A DNA stretch of 64,000 nt from Plutella xylostella (taxonomy: Eukaryota > Arthropoda > Insecta > Lepidoptera > Plutellidae), in assembly GCF_932276165.1 (NCBI RefSeq), contig NC_063983.1, forward strand, positions 2,797,501-2,861,500. The letters are read 5' to 3'. The notes beneath the pieces are model-generated. The model saw only the letters and a program-made list of their open reading frames with translations, was not told the DNA's origin and ran no database searches. A program made the position numbers and the translations under genes. The first letter of the stretch is position 1; the number at the start of each line of letters is the position of its first letter. This document shows positions 55,955-64,000 of the stretch, piece after piece.

Positions 55955-56045
55955 GGCCCGGGGCACGGGTCTCCTTCCAATAAAGAAAGGGTTTAGTTAG
56001 ACCTTAGTCCACCACGCGGGTCCAGTGCGGATTGGCGAACCCCAA
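55955..56045 (-). repeat. LINE/SINE 3' region, minus strand
   Basis: On the minus strand: CCAATCCGCACTGGACCCGC, GTGGTGGACTAAGGTCTAAC, then GGAAGGAGACCCGTGCCCCG. It joins the two motifs seen separately at 40946 and 41375. Confidence 0.65.
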
Positions 56046-56840
56046 CACAAGCAAGCCAGCGCTGAGAGAACCGAATGTCAGTTTTTTTTTTGGCAGTTCC
56101 TCTAATCGATGTTCAGTCTACCTATTTGACAATCAGTTATAGCGACATCATTATCATCAGCCAGTAGTGATACTATTGAAAATACTAGTCGTTATTTCTG
56201 TTGGTGCTATACTAATCCCATCAAAAACAATACTTGTCAAAAAAAAAGTCTCGTAACTCAGTTGTTCTACGGTAAAAAGTTGTGAGATCCATGTAATACC
56301 AAGTCTTATCCACGCGGGCATCTCAATCTATAATAATCGCAATAAAAAATATTTAATTATATTATTAAATATTTAATATAAGGTAGATATGGCCGAAAAC
56401 AAAAACTGTGACATGAGTCTGATGTAATATAACCTTATTTACAACGTTTTCTGTTCTTGATACCGAAGTATAAGAGAAAATGTTGCATGTCTAGCAGACG
56501 ATTTAATGTGGACCTGCGTGCGCTCTCAAATAGCGACATGGAACTCCTATATAAGATCAATCTGATAAAACATATTTATAGGATAAAGAACGACCACTTT
56601 CTAATAAGATTAATAAATGTCTTCGGTCTCCAATATTAATCACACGTCCACTTGAAACATTGCTTTACGATATTAGATGCACAATTTACTCGACCGCTTA
56701 CGAAACTAATAGAATGCCACCGCGAAATTACTTAATACAAGCGAGTAACAAGTAAATTAGCAGCGCGAGCCTAAACAACGGCATCTTATTGATTCTTGCC
56801 TTATTATTTCACAGTGGAACTCGCTAATAGTTCCATATAT
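56046..56840. other. No recognisable feature
   Basis: The 60-codon frame at 56457 has no domain. Confidence 0.45.
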
Positions 56841-56844
56841 CAAG

Positions 56845-57230
56845 CTGTCGAATACCGGACCAATTGCCGTGTTTAGCCCGAGATCCCTACTCCGGCCGGC
56901 TTCCATCGAGAATTCTTGCCAGGGTTTCGCAATATCAGCGGCTATCGAACTCCGCCCAGCTCAAAACCCACCCATTACAGAGCTATCCGTTCGCTACCGA
57001 ACAGCCTTGACTACCGACTGCGCGCGGTCTAATACCGACCATTACCGGAGTCTGCGGACGCACGCATAAGCAGGGTCCCTGTCGCGTCGTCACCACGGGC
57101 TGATATCTCGTCGACAGCTCGAATTACGTTCGGAATTATCCTATTTTCCGTCCGGGAGCCCGGAGCGAGCGGCTAACAAGCGCGCTTCGATGCGATACGT
57201 CAAGCCGCTCCCATATTTCCTTCTTTAATA
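56845..57230. promoter_or_regulatory. GC-rich island with repeated TACCGA
   Basis: Much richer in GC and CpG than its surroundings. TACCGA/TACCGG occurs at 56853-56858, 56995-57000, 57012-57017, 57033-57038 and 57042-57047, four of them within 53 bp. The ORF across it (56869-57069) has no domain. Either a regulatory island or a worn GC-rich repeat. Confidence 0.25.
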
Positions 57231-59025
57231 AAACCGATGATAGTCCCAGGGTGTGCTTAAAAACGGCAACCACTACATCAAACGTGCTCAGCGAATAAGT
57301 AGGTGCTCGGTACGAGTATAAATTCTAATAAGCGTTTATAGTATAAGAGACTCCCGAGGCAACAATGCTCTTAATCTCGGCTATTTCTCTAGCGAGAAAA
57401 TTTTAAAATCTAGGAGAACGGTAGTTGGTATGTTTATGGTTAATTTTTAGTTGCTGCCTACGCCGGGCCGGGTAATAACTCAACAGAGTCGCTGCAGGTT
57501 CGTTGCTCTTTTGTCTTTTTTTTTCGTACTGTGTCGTCGAGGTAAGTGGTCTATGCGGCCGATCCGTCACGCTTGCTCTATGGGAGATAATTCATATGGT
57601 GCTCTACCTGCAATTAATCTTCCTTAGCTTAAGTGGCGTTTACCGGCTACCACTCATATATCTATGAGTTGAGTACCTATAGTTTTTTTTGTGAGTCACC
57701 TATCTGAAAGCGTTTTGTTTATTAGCTTTAGCTACGTCACATTTGATCAGTTATGTTATGATATGAGTGTAATGTAACAAAGAGTAGAGATTGCACAAGG
57801 ATACGATATAAGGTAGGAGGCTGCGATTGGTTATAACTTTGAAACACTATATCTGGCGGAATACAGCACGCAATCACTTTCATATAGGCGGTCCAGTGTA
57901 AAGCATAAATTCACTATCAGGTATTACGAAGAATAGGAAGATAATTTGCTAAAGTGGATACGTTATACAAGGAACTATTATTAACAGAATGGATTGAACT
58001 AAATTATTGCAATATTTTTATAAACATTTGAAGATAGATAAGTATATATAGAGGGCCGTATAATAGGCTTAATTGATTTATATTGTGAATATTTAACTCT
58101 AGTAACGCCAAAGCCAAAGCACAGGAGTATTGACAGACTCGATAGACCTAAAATTACAAATTAATTTATGCTGTTTTTGTACCAATATTCAGGTTCAAGT
58201 TTTAATAAATGTACTAATCCAAGTTTTGTAGCTCCAAGTCCAGTTCGTGATACATCGCTCTCCCATCGACCATGTCCTGAGGGTTACAATTCTCATTGCC
58301 ATAGGAACGCGTAATGTACACCGTCAAGATATTACGTGATCGTCCTATCGAATCGTCCTATGAATATTCGCACCTTGTAGAGATGAGTGGCTCATGTTAT
58401 TTTTAGATTCTTTAATAAGATTAGCAGAAAGTTTAATTCACTAGAATGTTTAAAAAAGGTAAGCTCGTGTTTTACGTGAATGTCTTATTTTCTATGTTTA
58501 GTCTTTCAGATTTCCTCAGCATGTCTGAAAATCAAATAAATAATAGGTACAATAAATTAATATTGACATGTCCACTGAAAACTGAAGAATCTTTCTATAC
58601 ACTATCAATGATGAAACTTGAGCATACTTCTTCAAAAGTGCAGGTGCAGACCACAAACTTCTATTATGATAACTCTCACATTTAAACCTTCAATAACGTA
58701 AGTTACTATAGTATTCAATACTATAACTTAACAATAGAGCTAGCTTCGGGCGATCACACGGTTCGCTAGATAAAGGATAAGATCTCATATATTATTATGC
58801 ATTACTACCACTTCTTCTCAACGATGGTTTAAGCGGGATTTTAATGATACGAGTGCTTAACCTGATCGAAAATTTTAATGCTACGAATATTCTTTCCATA
58901 TGTTCGAGTTGATTCGAAAATACCTAGTATCGAATCTTGTGATCGCTGTACTGCACATTGTACAATTGTAGACAGTTCATTCGACCGCACTCAGAAGACT
59001 ATGGCTAATTTGTAGCTTTGGATCA
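57231..59025. other. No recognisable feature
   Basis: AT-rich; the 79-codon frame at 58446-58685 shows no domain. Confidence 0.5.
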
Positions 59026-59125
59026 AACCCTATTTTTGGAAAAAGAGGGGTGTTATAAGTCTAACGTGTTTGTGTATGTGTGTAGTGGCGTAGCGTAGCT
59101 CCCAAGTGTTTAACCAATTTTAGTT

Positions 59126-59330
59126 TTTTTTTAAGAATAAGAATAAGAATAAGAATAATTTTATTTCCATAAAAATGTTACAGTAACTTGATATACAAAA
59201 ACAACAATTGGGTATGTCTCTACTCCCTAAAGTAGGGTGAACCCTGTGTCTTAGGATGAGTAGTAACACTTCCCGAAAAATGAGAATTTATGCTAACAAG
59301 TCTCAACAACAGCAAAACAAAGAATTATCC
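59126..59330 (-). repeat. LINE 3' end with (TTCTTA)n tail, minus strand
   Basis: On the minus strand: GAGACTTGTTAGCATAAATT, GTGTTACTACTCATCCTAAG, CACCCTACTTTAGGGAGTAG, ATGGAAATAAAATTATTC and then (TTCTTA)4 (59131-59157 on plus). A non-LTR retrotransposon 3' UTR with polyadenylation signal and microsatellite tail. Confidence 0.65.
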
Positions 59331-60190
59331 AAAAACTAAAAACAATAATAGAAAAAAATAAAAATAAAGTATTTTACATGCATATTTATCTTACTATTTA
59401 ATTTAGATACAGAAGATAAAAAAATAAAAAGTGATGTGTGTAGATTTGTGTAAGTTTTAGAGAAGATGTGGAGTGTAGTGCATGTATGTAAAGTGTATTT
59501 ATAGTGAGTGTTAGTGTAAAATGTATGTGATTCATTTTCAGTCAGTGGTTTATATTTTAAGTAATATAATTACGATGTCACTGAAATAACTCTTTCAGTT
59601 TCATCATAGTTTTTAGATTTTAGCCAATCAGTTATAACCTTTTTACATTCAAAATGGGTTTTTGGTCGTCGGTTATGTTACCCCGACTGTTTTTAGCTAT
59701 ATTTTATAAAAATCTGCTTATCCGTTCAAAATGTATGCAACTGGATGGATGGATTTTAGCTCCCAATAACTAATTCAACTCGTAAGTTACCTTCTCTAGT
59801 TTATAGGACACAGTGGCTAGTGAAAGGAGCGAATATATGAATAGACCGTATTAATATTAACATTAGAAATCGCAAGTCCTACTCTTATTATGGATAGGTG
59901 AGAGTGTAGGTGCTAGGGTTTGGGCTACCGCTACTGCTGCTGATATAAGAAGCACATAATAGATTACTACCAGAAACGGTACTTCAATTAATTTGTAAGC
60001 ACAAAAGCCAGACCTAAACACATTTAACTATGAATATAGAAACCAACACTATTTATTTATTGAGAAAAACAAAGTTATTGCATTGGCAACAAAATATTAG
60101 ATTTGATTTGATCTGAATTTAACGTTACCTAAGTTAAGTATATCTAAATAAAATTAATATAAAAAACGTATTATTATTTTAACTATTAAT
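59331..60190. other. No recognised gene
   Basis: A repeat scrap TTATGTTACCCCGACTG at 59682. Otherwise AT-rich. Confidence 0.45.
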
Positions 60191-60194
60191 ACAA

Positions 60195-60250
60195 GTCGGG
60201 GAGGCCTTTGCCCAGCAGTGGGACACTGAACTGGCTATAGCTGCATAGAC
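60195..60250 (+). pseudogene. LINE C-terminal scrap
   Basis: GGGGAGGCCTTTGCCCAGCA then GTGGGACACTG encodes GEAFAQQWDTELAIAA, matching the GEAYVQQW end of the LINE polyprotein. Confidence 0.6.
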
Positions 60251-60719
60251 AATATTAGAGAAGTGGTCTAGAAACCGCAAATGTAGCCTTACAAATATAC
60301 GTAAAGTCTATTAAACGAGTAAGGAGTACCTACTATACGCGATGTAATAATATAATGGTACTGTTAAGCTTCCTTAGCTGTGCCGAAGCTGATAGTAGGT
60401 TTGTGCAATATTGAGGCTTATGTCGGTAGCGGTAAATGTGTAATTGTAGGTTAGCACAGGACCAATAAAGAGAAGCCTTGATCTCATTAACACATTTGTG
60501 GACCGACCACGTCAGGTAACTTTAGAGCGAGTCAACATTAGTGCATTATTTACTCAATTAATATGAAAAGTATAATATAACATATTCAGCATAGAGTTCG
60601 TTTTTCGTTGCACTTTTGTTTTAAATGAGGACAAATATATACAAGATATAGACAGAACGTCTAGGTAATGGTATAACCAAAATTCATAATGACCAGCTAC
60701 CGTACCACAGTCGGTCACC
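60251..60719. other. No recognisable feature
   Basis: Nothing supportable. Confidence 0.45.
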
Positions 60720-60861
60720 TGTAAATCATCTATCAGATCCATACAAGTTACATCAGATTTGACAGGCGAGCGACGCTGCTTATGGATGTCTGCTAGTGCT
60801 AGGTGGTTCCCCACAGGGCGTTTTCCTAACACCCTGTTTTTTTGACAAGGTGTTAGGAAAC
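60720..60861. repeat. Unclassified repeat fragment with hairpin
   Basis: TTTGACAGGCGAGCGACGCT then GCTTATGGATGT is shared with 17868-17936 and 10150-10200. It ends in a 12-bp stem (TTTCCTAACACC 60822-60833 / GGTGTTAGGAAA 60849-60860) with a 15-base loop. Confidence 0.5.
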
Positions 60862-62348
60862 CTTTAAATATTAGAAATGCAAACCCGTTGTCAATAACCG
60901 ATTGCATACAACAATTTCCATCACACATACACAATCTACATCGCCAGTGTCGTCCATCTGGCTGTCAGTGCCCACACAATGCCACACCGCATACGTTAGA
61001 TGCTCATCTCACTTCTATGTGCCGCCGTACAGGCAAGGACGGGGTCGCTTCCGAGACAGAGAAAGACAGGGAAATGATTGGAGACTCTTGTGATGAAAGA
61101 TTTTTTTGGAATTGATACTGCGGTTCGAGATGTTGATCATTCCTGATGATTTCCTTTACTGCCTTGATGTCTGCAAATATTTTACATGGCTTGGTTTTAA
61201 ACTGTATAAGTAAGTATACTATAAACCTAATAAATTTGATATTTCTTTATGATGCATGTATAATTATCGATAAGAACATAATTATAGTTAGGCTACAAAA
61301 TTCAAATGAATTCATTAGCTAAAACTGTATTTTCCCTATCGGTAAATTCCGCACCCATTTGATTTGTTTACGTGACAAGCGTACCCAAGCGTAGGTACCG
61401 GACCACCGCTAATCGTCTTGACTCATATTTTCAATAACCATTACCACGACTCTCAAGTTATATCGTATTAAGTTATTAAATTACAAATTACCATATGTAA
61501 ACGTGCATCGATTTATTTAATAAGTAGGAAACAAGATTATCAGCTGGTTTGTGTGCACAAGTCTTGTCGTGAAATTGATATAATTGCACGCATTTAGAGA
61601 GTGAAGCCATTTGACGGATAACATTCTCGCATGTTTACTCACTCATACGCGTTTGTAAATTACTATGAAGTGAAATGTTTTCCTACTATACCTGCCACTT
61701 AAAATATAAATGTGTGTGTACCTAATAAGGTTAATGACAAAAAGATAAAGTTATGCTTATAGACAACGCCTTCGATTCATCTTTGATTATTCAAATCATT
61801 CAAATGACAGAAAATAAATACAAAAGAAAGGTTCTAACATAGGCAGACCGAACAAAACCAACTAAAATGGTCGACTCCACGGATTTATGAATCTAAGGAC
61901 AGCTCAAAGATATACCGTCTATGGAGCTCCATTCATCACCAAGCAGATACTAATCTCCCCACTATCGGCCCAAGATCTGCCCAGTCCGTATGATTAGTAT
62001 TGTGAGCATTATTTTAATAGGGCAAATTTATAGTCAGGCTTTACCAAGCTACGTATTATGTCGTTGCGCAATCTAGACCGAGTTGGCTTCATTCTTTGAA
62101 TTTTAATGTAGATTTTTTGTGATTTAGAGTTTAGGTTAGTGATTTACATGATTGGTAATTTACCTACGTATGTATTTACTAGTAGTGGTATAAATTCGTT
62201 GTACATAAAAACATTCTAACTCATAAATAAAACACAAAACAATATAGGCGGCCTTATCGTTAAACGCGATATCTAAGGCAACCGAGATATATTTAATGTA
62301 TGAGGAAGACCGAGTGAAATGAGACTTGTCAGCTGATACATGTATGTT
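60862..62348. other. No recognisable feature
   Basis: Frames at 60888-61115 overlap in two phases and have no domain. The rest is AT-rich. Confidence 0.45.
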
Positions 62349-62371
62349 TAATAATAATAATAATAATAATT
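62349..62371. repeat. (AAT)n microsatellite
   Basis: Seven AAT units; the site into which the adjacent LTR element is inserted. Confidence 0.9.
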
Positions 62372-62631
62372 TATGGAGATGCTGGAGATGTTGGAGCATC
62401 CCCATGCAAAGAGAGGATCCTCCGACCAGGCCGGGTGGTGTGGCCTGGCGGGCAGCTGCCCAACGGTTAGCGTTGGGGATTTCTATATATTGCAGAGTAG
62501 GTGAGAAACTTCGAATGCGCGATGTAGGATCTTCATAGTAATTTGCGTAGTTCCCATACATCTTCTCTGTATTGCGTTCCGAGCGCCATCTGTTGATCTT
62601 CGTCTGAACTAGTAGCTAGGAGTCCGCCACA
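62372..62631 (-). repeat. LTR copy 1 (downstream LTR)
   Basis: On the minus strand it starts TGTGGCGGACTCC and ends CATCTCCATA. It appears identical to copy 2 over their shared length. A 60-odd-codon open frame (MYGNYANYYEDPTSR...) is present in all three copies simply because they are near-identical. Confidence 0.85.
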
Positions 62632-63120
62632 TCACTCCCCCACCGAGACCGGAGGGCGATAGTTTTCAGTGCAGCCGAGAGTCTTGATTGCCAGCCAGTG
62701 CCGCGTAGTCCGCAGTGAGTCGGGACTGTGAGTGCGGTGAGGAGTCCCCAGTGAGTCGGGGTGATGCTGCAGTGGCGATGTCCACGGTGAGTCGGGATGA
62801 GCCTGCAGTGGAGCATGGTGGCAGAGTGCTGCGTCGACCAGGAGAGGATGGCTCTGCTTGCTGACCGGCCGAAGTGCAGTGGTGCTGTGCCAAGTTGCTG
62901 GTGTGGGTCGAGGGTGTGACCAGGCCTGCGCGTTCGCTGCATGCTGGTGGTCGTGATGCCCTTTGAGACCGGATGCTGGCTGGTTGGCTCCAGGGGCTGC
63001 TTGCTGAGAGTTCTGCTGCACGGCTGTTGAGGTGAGGAGAGAAAGTCGATGGAAGATGGCGTGGAGGCTGCTCTGCGGGTCTTCAGAAGGCTGCGCTGAT
63101 GTTCTTCACGGGGTCACCAC
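62632..63120 (-). other. Internal region of the miniature LTR element
   Basis: Bounded on the minus strand by the GTGGTGACCCCG primer-site-like motif and the GGTGGGGGAGTGA purine tract. A minus frame (62632-63021, 129 codons, His/Pro/Ala-rich) contains repeated HPDS/SPDSL units arising from GTGAGTCGGG repeats near 62716, 62751 and 62788. It has no retroviral-type motif and is probably not a true gag. Confidence 0.5.
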
Positions 63121-63368
63121 TATGGAGATGCTGGAGATGTTGGAGCATCCCCATGCAAAGAGAGGATCCTCCGACCAGGCCGGGTGGTGTGGCCTGGCGG
63201 GCAGCTGCCCAACGGTTAGCGTTGGGGATTTCTATATATTGCAGAGTAGGTGAGAAACTTCGAATGCGCGATGTAGGATCTTCATAGTAATTTGCGTAGT
63301 TCCCATACATCTTCTCTGTATTGCGTTCCGAGCGCCATCTGTTGATCTTCGTCTGAACTAGTAGCTAG
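63121..63368 (-). repeat. LTR copy 2, lacking its first ~12 bases
   Basis: It appears identical to copy 1 but breaks at CTAGCTAC, without TGTGGCGGACTC. Its junction with copy 3 is three bases (63369-63371) with TAG microhomology. Confidence 0.85.
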
Positions 63369-63371
63369 TAG

Positions 63372-63631
63372 TATGGAGATGCTGGAGGTGGTAGAGCATC
63401 CCCATGCAAAGGGAGGATCCTCCGACCAGGCCGGGTGGTGTGGCCTGGCGGGCAGCTGCCCAACGGTTAGCGTTGGGGATTTCTATATATTGCAGAGTAG
63501 GTGAGAAACTTCGAATGCGCGATGTAGGATCTTCATAGTAATTTGCGTAGTTCCCATACATCTTCTCTGTATTGCGTTCCGAGCGCCATCTGTTGATCTT
63601 CGTCTGAACTAGTAGCTAGGAGTCCGCCACA
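63372..63631 (-). repeat. LTR copy 3 (outer upstream LTR)
   Basis: Full length. It differs from copies 1 and 2 at about four positions, all within its first 45 plus-strand bases (for example GGAGGTGGTAGAGC in place of GGAGATGTTGGAGC). Confidence 0.85.
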
Positions 63632-64000
63632 AATTCTTCATCTCTGGCTTGCCTTTATTGGTTGTCCAGAGTGAACACTGACGAGGAACAGGATCTCCCA
63701 CCTCTTGCTTGCCTTCATTGGCTGGCTTGAGTGGTGTACCGCTAGAGCAGCAATGCTCGAGGAAGGATGTATTACCCAGTAAGGTGCTTGTAGGGATCTT
63801 GACCGATAACGCGATTGTCCTGAGAGCCGTGGAATACCTCTCCATCCTTAGCACCTCATGCCATGTTGCCCCCTAGTTGCTACGTCACTGTAATGTGCTA
63901 GCGACTGTTTTGGGGGGCCCATTTACTGTGTGTGCGAGTCACCCCCTGCCTTTTTATCCGTGTGTGAAACATAGGCCAGGCAGGGGTCATAGTCCTTCCA
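63632..64000. other. GC-rich sequence of unknown nature, continues past the window
   Basis: It contains a repeated CTTGCCTTYATTGGYTG (63648 and 63708) and ends in GCCAGGCAGGGGTCATAG. It could be the interior of a longer LTR element whose LTR is copy 3 (a purine-rich AGAGATGAAGAA abuts the LTR on the minus strand) or a different repeat. The 81-codon minus frame has no domain. Confidence 0.35.

Larger units (their letters stand above)
62372..63631 (-). mobile_element. Miniature LTR retrotransposon with three LTRs (TRIM-like)
   Basis: Three copies of a ~260-bp LTR surround only 489 bp of internal DNA. Reading the minus strand: LTR 63631-63372, truncated LTR 63368-63121, then directly GTGGTGACCCCGTGAAG (a primer-binding-site-like start), internal DNA, a purine tract GGTGGGGGAGTGA, and LTR 62631-62372. 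AATT flanks both sides (62368-62371 and 63632-63635) as a possible 4-bp target duplication. No reverse transcriptase is present, so it would be mobilised in trans. Confidence 0.8.

Noticed and set aside
62616..63021. gag-like gene in the miniature LTR element
   Set aside because: The His/Pro-rich frames arise from short GC-rich repeats, occur in more than one phase and lack any zinc-knuckle or other gag motif.
62160..63561. Conserved 60-codon protein MYGNYANYYEDP... seen three times
   Set aside because: The conservation reflects three near-identical LTR copies, not selection on a protein.

Overview
The window reads as nuclear DNA of a moth or butterfly (Lepidoptera). It is AT-rich and has no operons or dense open frames. 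It is full of lepidopteran repeat types: tRNA-derived SINEs with a pol III box B, LINE 3' ends closing on an EAYVQQW-like peptide followed by (TGATGA)n or on AATAAA plus microsatellite tails, Helitrons beginning TC and ending CTAG at A|T sites, many TA-flanked 'CAGGGTG' inverted-repeat elements, a piggyBac derivative and a Tc1 transposon. Species cannot be named from the sequence. I found no convincing host protein-coding exon, so this is probably intergenic or deep intronic DNA. Open frames of 60-157 codons elsewhere look like chance or lie in repeats, and several begin at TTG rather than ATG.

Layout. 0.5-1 kb: cluster of CGATA motifs. 1.2-3.1 kb: short tandem repeat, nested LINE tails and a probable solo LTR with its own promoter. 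3.7-5.4 kb: complete Tc1 transposon with an intact 343-aa transposase, the only convincing intact CDS. 6.1-7.1 kb: TIR element carrying nine copies of a 12-bp motif. 8.5-8.9 kb: a SINE inserted in a MITE with a 12-bp target duplication. 12.6-14.5 kb: a MITE next to a 1.65-kb element whose arms are about 575-bp inverted repeats. 15-18.5 kb: MITEs, SINE, Helitron, LINE ends. 19.5-20.5 kb: piggyBac deletion derivative inserted exactly at the TTAA of a LINE tail, with a second copy of that tail 400 bp away for comparison. 27-32 kb: Helitron, LINE end and several CAGGGTG MITEs. 34.3-35.7 kb: a hairpin MITE and an element built from CGTTTnGCC-type repeats. 44.1-44.3 kb: a promoter-like segment followed by a strong splice-donor match. 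45-56 kb: Helitron, LINE relics, MITEs and candidate cis-regulatory segments. 56.8-57.2 kb: GC-rich island. 62.4-63.6 kb: short LTR retrotransposon with three LTRs.

The elements are mostly unrelated parasites that have inserted into each other. The Tc1 transposase could act on its own TIRs and might act on scattered MITE relics sharing the CACTCGCGAGCAA end. The best leads are the intact Tc1, the piggyBac/TTAA nesting, the giant inverted repeat, the three-LTR miniature retrotransposon, the 12-bp-motif TIR element and the CGTTTnGCC-repeat element. Family names below come from hallmarks read by eye; no database search was possible.
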